Positions 59,533 to 64,000 of a stretch of DNA of 64,000 nucleotides are shown here, piece by piece. Position numbers and translations under genes: made by a program. The stretch is from Amoebophrya sp. A120 (taxonomy: Eukaryota; Sar; Dinophyceae; Syndiniales; Amoebophryaceae), in assembly GCA_905178155.1 (NCBI GenBank), contig CAJINV010000003.1, positions 5,153,700 to 5,217,699 on the forward strand, in the 5' to 3' direction. The notes beneath the pieces were generated by a model. That model had not been told where the DNA came from. It ran no database searches and was given only the letters and a program-made list of their open reading frames with translations. Numbering within the stretch: the first letter of the stretch is position 1; each line of letters opens with the position of its first letter.

Positions 59533-62440
59533 ATGGGAGTTTTTGACTCGCAGAAGCTCTCGGGCCCCGAGCTTGGGCGGCGACTGCGTTTGCTGCTACG
59601 CAGGTACGCGGACATTGCGCAGGCCCTGGACCTCGCATTAGGGCCCGAGCACGGCATCCGCATAAAGGACGCATTTGACGTATCCAACTTTTCCGACGGG
59701 CAACTGGACAAGTTTTACCGAGAGTACAAGAAGGAAAATGGCATCGTCGACCCGCCTCCGGTGCCGACCCAACAAGCAGCCGCTCCTCGAGTGATAGTGG
59801 GAACGAGTCAGCCAACTTCCAGCTCCAACGATTTGTGGCTCGCACGCCAGGGACAAGAACAGGCCGCAAAGATGAACAGGGATGATCCGACCGCAGCTGA
59901 TCATATTCCCACACGTGCGACGACTACGATCACCAAGGAGATTAAAGCCGCATCTCCTGCTGCTGCCGCAGAATTGCGGAAGCCGAAGCGAAACAGTGGC
60001 GCTCGCTCAGTTGAAGCCTCCGCGGCGAAGGCGGCCACGGCTTCTCAGGCTGCGGTGGCAACAAGCAGTGCGAAAAGTGCAGGAGCACGAGGACCGCAGC
60101 CAGCGTCAGATCGCGAGGTCGAGGGGGGCCACAGAAGATCCGCTGACATAATTCCCGCGGTTCTCGCAGAAGCCGATGAGAACATCGTGGACCACTACCT
60201 GGCAATGGATAGTACAGAAGGAAGTGCAAAGAGCAACGCGAAATCTGAGGTGAGGACCTCTACGGTGGATGCATTGGATGAGGATGAAGGTGCAACTGGT
60301 GGCCCCGATACTGCGCCCACCGCGGTGGGGAAACCAGCTGCAACCGAAGTAGCGACTGTTGGCAAAGAACCCAAAAGTCGAGGGGGGCCACCCGCGAAGT
60401 CAGCACCGGGTCCGAAAAAAGAAGTGGATGCTGAGCAAGCTGACCACCGCCGCAAATCTCGAGCGATAGTGCGAGAGACGCACGCAGCAAAAAGTGCCGC
60501 TGCTGCCGCGCACAGCAATCAAAAGCTGAGTCCGCAGCAGCGCTGGAAGATGCTGGGAAAATCGGCTGAAACTGCGTCCAGCATAAAGAGCGGTACATGT
60601 TAAAGATACAAGTCATTGTCGAACCACCTAACATAAATTTGTTTGTCCCTGCTGATCTTTCTTGAGAACGAGAATGAAACTGTAAAGTGAAGGGAATGCA
60701 CATGCAGAAGATGAAGGCTGTACCAACTGAGATTCAGTAAGCGCAGTTATATCGAAATAAAAATTTCACTTTACCTTGCTTCGCTCGTAGCATAGTTAGA
60801 GGTGCTCTGAAAACCGATCAGGATCGTCGACGAGCAGCCCAACGAGAAAGTCCGGTGTTGGAGGGGTTGGAGTGCGCGGTGATCGAGCGAAATCGAGGTC
60901 GTCTGCTAGCGCGGTTTCCTCCACAGGAACGTCCGCACTGGACGTCAGAAGCTCGGGCGCGGACCAGAGTGGAACGACGTCCCTGGTAGAGCCGAGGAGC
61001 GATCCGGCGGCAAAAGACAAGCGGCGTGCGTCGACGCTGCCTCGAAGGTCCCTCGGACAGACGGAAACCAAATTCTGGCTCTACTTGCAATCTGCACTGG
61101 AAAGAGCAGCTCGAGCGACCGAAAACGCGGCTGCAATGTACTTACTTCTTTGTAGTCAATCTTCATCAACATCGATGCATGACGTGCTGGTAGATCTGGT
61201 TACAGACTAGACATTTCGTGGTTCATCACTACAACTTCATGCTCTTTTTTTGCGGGATCAAATGTGGTGGACGCCAGAGCGACCGCGACCCTGGTAGTTG
61301 GTTCATCTGTGAATACCACGTGAAGTAGAAAATGAACTACAGAGAATTCACGACAGGCAGCACATTGCGAGTAGTTTGCAGCTCGGCTACAGCGTTCTGG
61401 ACCCGGAAGACACGGCACACGAAGATTTTTCGTCGTTCCGGCCGACGCAGCAAGGTCCGTTTCTGTACCTGTTTGACACCAAAGTCGACACCAGCGAGTG
61501 GCGCCTGCTGCCCGGCGTACTGGACGCTACGGATGTGGCCAAGCTCCGGCCCTTATTGAGAGGAAGAATCCCCCCTCCCAATATTGACAAGGCACGTTTT
61601 CGAAAATTTGTGTTGCTGATTTGTGGCCACAAATCGTCTCTGTGTTGCATGAGGGCAACTCCACAGGCGCCGCCGCATTCTACAGGCGGTTTGTCATGCT
61701 GTTGCTCCTACAGCGCGGACGTCTGTCATGCTGAGCGCCCAGGCCATAACCTGACTCGTGGCCGCAAATCAGCAGCACAGGTTTCCGCTTCGATATGGGG
61801 AGGGGGGATTTTTCCCTTTGATAGCCCTTCCTCTCCGACTACCTCACCACCGTGGAGGTGACCGCGGTCCCGCGGCACGAGCGGGACTCCAAGATGCGCC
61901 GGGCCACGGACGGCGACGAGCACAGCTTCCAAATCTTCCGCACCCACTCTTCCCATCTGAAGGCCCCCGCGCTCACGGTACTGCAGCCCGGCAAGCTCTT
62001 CTACTTGTCGCAGTCGTGTTGGCTGAAAGAGGACGGACTCACGAGAGACTTCATCGCGGGCGTGCGCATCTACTTCGAAACCCAGGTACTTTTATTCTTT
62101 TCCGATGGAAGGCCATGCATACAGTTTTTTTCTGTTTTCTGTTCTAGTTGCTTTCCGCTGTATCTTCATGAGGCGAGCTACTGTTCCCCTGAAGTGAGGA
62201 CCGACCCATGGAACCGACTAGCTACGATACACGCACACATGTGGTAAATACAAACTTTTCTCATCGGCGATCTTACTCAACACTTAGGCACCTACGCCGG
62301 AAGGCACTGCGCAAGGACGGCCCTTCGTACAGATCCGGCCCTACCGCCTGTCGTTGAAGGTGTGGCGTCCCGACCAACAAGTGTGCACTACGGAAGACTT
62401 GCTAGATCTCATATTTCGCCGTATGGCAAAGTCAGCTTGA
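59533..62440 (+). CDS. unknown protein with predicted N-myristoylation; conserved-looking C-terminal module
   Basis: Proposed exons: 59533-60592, 60822-61137, 61357-61553, 61829-62085 and 62288-62440, 660 residues in one frame. Intron 3 is an introner (family D); the others are GT-AG. The start is MGVFDSQKLSGPELGRRLRL, where Gly2 and Ser6 suit N-myristoyltransferase. The first about 80 residues are an ordered helical segment (LLLRRYADIAQALDLALGPE, IKDAFDVSNFSDGQLDKFYR). A long Ala/Ser/Lys-rich disordered linker follows. The last about 230 residues look folded: LGYSVLDPEDTAHEDFSSF, GPFLYLFDTKVDTSEW, AVPRHERDSKMRR, LKAPALTVLQPGKLFYLSQS and PYRLSLKVWRPDQQ. No domain recognised. Joining of the 5' ORF to the C-terminal module depends on acceptors at 60821 and 61356 (61374 is an alternative), so two neighbouring genes cannot be excluded. 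Confidence 0.6.
61554..61823 (+). mobile_element. introner element, family D
   Basis: 270 bp, TATTGAGAGGAAGAATC to GATTTTTCCCTTTGATA, with duplication GCCCT (61549-61553 and 61824-61828). The inverted repeat is not confined to the ends: TTTGTGTTGCTGATTTG near the left pairs with CAAATCAGCAGCACAGG near the right, so the arms pair over some 70-80 bp. The splice gives CCC-T|TC-CTC (Pro-Phe-Leu). Confidence 0.92.
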
Positions 62441-63347
62441 AGGATTGGAGAGCGTAGTACCGTAGACACAAATAAGAAGTCGCTGTTAGATGATGAAGGC
62501 TTGCTAGAAGCACTTGCGCCAGCACTGCATGCAGAGACTCCTTGACGTTTCTTCCAAACATGGACGATACGAAGGATCGATCATCGTCATGCGGTTTCTG
62601 AGTTCCAAGAAAATGGAAAATTGCGTGAAATTGCAGAGCAGCGGATCGATGCAGAAGCGGCGGCGCATTGCCAGAGACGCGCTCTACTCAGGCCCTGATA
62701 AGTATTGAGCCGAGATGTTGATGAAGCTGTTGCACCTCTCTGCTTTATTTGGCACCAGATCCAGATATTTGGAAGCGATCAATAGTAAACAAAATGTCCG
62801 ACTCGTCAATGAGCGCTCGTTTTTCCTCTCGCGCAGATCATTGTGGTGCAGACCTGACGGGATTGCCCGGACGATTCAGAAGAGAGCAACGAATTCTAGA
62901 TCCACTTTTTTTCTCTCTGTAAGTTTTGTTGTTGGTACAATGTTCTCGGACCCCAGCAAGAACCCCAGAACTCAGAAAAAAGAGTAACATGCCTGACATA
63001 GTTTTTTTACTTAGTGGACACACTTCTAGAAGCTGCTGTGTAGTAGAGTATTCCGCCAACATTTGCCTACAACAATATTTGGTTCCAACTCCAAGCGTCT
63101 GACTCCTGCATCTTACATAGGTGGTCGCACGTTTGTCATGTCTAGTTCCTCGAGTCCAAGTGGCACTGCGCGCGTCCGGATGCAGATAGAGGAGGCAGTT
63201 TTGCGGCGATGACGACGAGCGGAAGGGCAACGCGGATGGTGCACATCCCGTCGATGTAGCAGGTTGGAGCGGTTTGTTCTACCGCGGTAGACATGTGGCT
63301 TAGACACCGGTCGGGGCAGCCTTCCAGTTTCTCGTTCTCCTCTGTTG
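62441..63347. other. intergenic, no gene seen
   Basis: 907 bp. Small frames (62514-62708, 62715-62987) lack family similarity and are not called. Confidence 0.45.
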
Positions 63348-64000
63348 ATGTCCCTCTCGCAGTTGAATCGGACGCTGCAGCCGGGTGCGCTGGAATGGCG
63401 GCGCCTGTCGCAGGTATCCGGGGGCGCCTCGTCCCCGAACTCTGTCGCGTGGTGTGCCTCGCGAGACCTGCTGGCGCTCATGACCGACACTGTCGTGCAA
63501 ATCCTGGATGTGTCGGAATACCTCTCGACCGAGGGGGCGCCCGAGGCAAAGTGCAAGATCGTCATCGAAAACTACTGCCCCCGCGGAAAGCGCAAGGTAT
63601 CGATACGTTTTGTTGAGTACTGCCAAGAAAGTAGAACTTCTTTCTTTCCACCCAATCATGCGCCGTACTTTTGCCGCCCGTAACCCGAAAGAACAAACGC
63701 ACTCGAAGATTTTGCTGCACTCAACTTTTTGACCTCTCTACTTCAGGTGATCACGCCAGCCCAAGCCGTGCGACTGCGCCGCGATGCGAAGCTCAGCCAA
63801 GCGGCTTTGCTGCAGCACGCCCTGCTTTCACAGCAGACGAAGTCGCATTTCACCTCTATAGCATGGGACGATCATACGAGTACCAGTTCTTCCCTGAACA
63901 AGCCAGGCGGCATTCAGGTGGGGCCGGGATCGAGTCCGGCCGGTGCGGCAGACGCCATGAAACGGCGGCGGGCTGCTCCGGCCACGAGCAAGGGGGCCAA
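63348..64000 (+). CDS. N-terminal part of a probable beta-propeller (WD-like) protein, cut by window end
   Basis: Exon 1 is 63348-63596 (ATG 63348, preceded in frame by a TTG). A GT-AG intron runs 63597-63746 (phase 0), and exon 2 starts at 63747 and runs off the window. The protein begins MSLSQLNRTLQPGALEWRRL. It has a blade-like strand pattern (PNSVAWCASRDLLALMTDTV followed by VQILDVSEYL), and a second WD-type strand in exon 2 (HFTSIAWDDH) after a helical segment. Such a start, with a propeller strand near residue 35, is seen in WD40 scaffold and TFIIIC-subunit proteins; I cannot choose between them. The rest of the gene lies outside. Confidence 0.55.

Overview
This window looks like nuclear DNA of an alveolate protist, most probably a parasitic dinoflagellate of the Amoebophrya/Syndiniales type. 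That assignment is inference. It rests on compact, intron-rich genes with animal-like eukaryotic proteins (RPS18, AIDA, CTF18, UTP6, calpain-7-like), on all 19 supported genes lying on the + strand, and above all on many introns that are short inverted-repeat elements with target-site duplications and non-GT-AG ends. Invasive introner-like introns of this kind have been described in Amoebophrya.

Layout, left to right: tail of an unknown gene (to 454); WD40 protein (1305-2411); ribosomal protein S18 (3364-4286); ULK4/RUNKEL-type kinase with ARM/HEAT repeats (5221-11556); AIDA (12559-14023); mitochondrial Hsp70 (14697-17434); clamp-loader subunit CTF18 (18585-22716); lipase maturation factor (23197-26638); CAMK-type kinase with a 2-kb minisatellite-bearing intron (27411-30510); cysteine-containing secreted protein (30892-34070); lipid-anchored MGCC protein (35230-36230); calpain-7/PalB-like protease (36691-41403); a 2.5-kb gene-poor gap; nucleotide-sugar transferase-like protein (43906-47907); a 78-residue ORF and a small membrane protein (48491-49552); UTP6 (50374-52203); a 1335-residue EF-hand protein (52718-58538); an unknown putatively myristoylated protein (59533-62440); and the start of a probable beta-propeller protein (63348 to the window end).

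Two intron classes coexist. About 36 introns are ordinary GT-AG introns, mostly 90-370 nt. Twelve others, in six genes, are elements of at least five sequence families (called A-E here). Each begins TAT and ends ATA (one copy ends ATC), has terminal inverted repeats, and is flanked by a 5-bp duplication. Removing the element plus one copy of the duplication restores the reading frame in all 12 cases, and no sliding of the boundary gives GT-AG. Copies of families A, B and C occur in both orientations relative to transcription. The EF-hand gene is interrupted only by such elements (five of them). None was seen between genes.

The genes are not an operon or pathway; they are independent housekeeping, trafficking, signalling and secreted functions. 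Exon joins were worked out by eye from splice signals, phase and family similarity. Joins in the calpain C-terminus, the ULK4 penultimate exon, the transferase 5' part and the first gene are the least certain.
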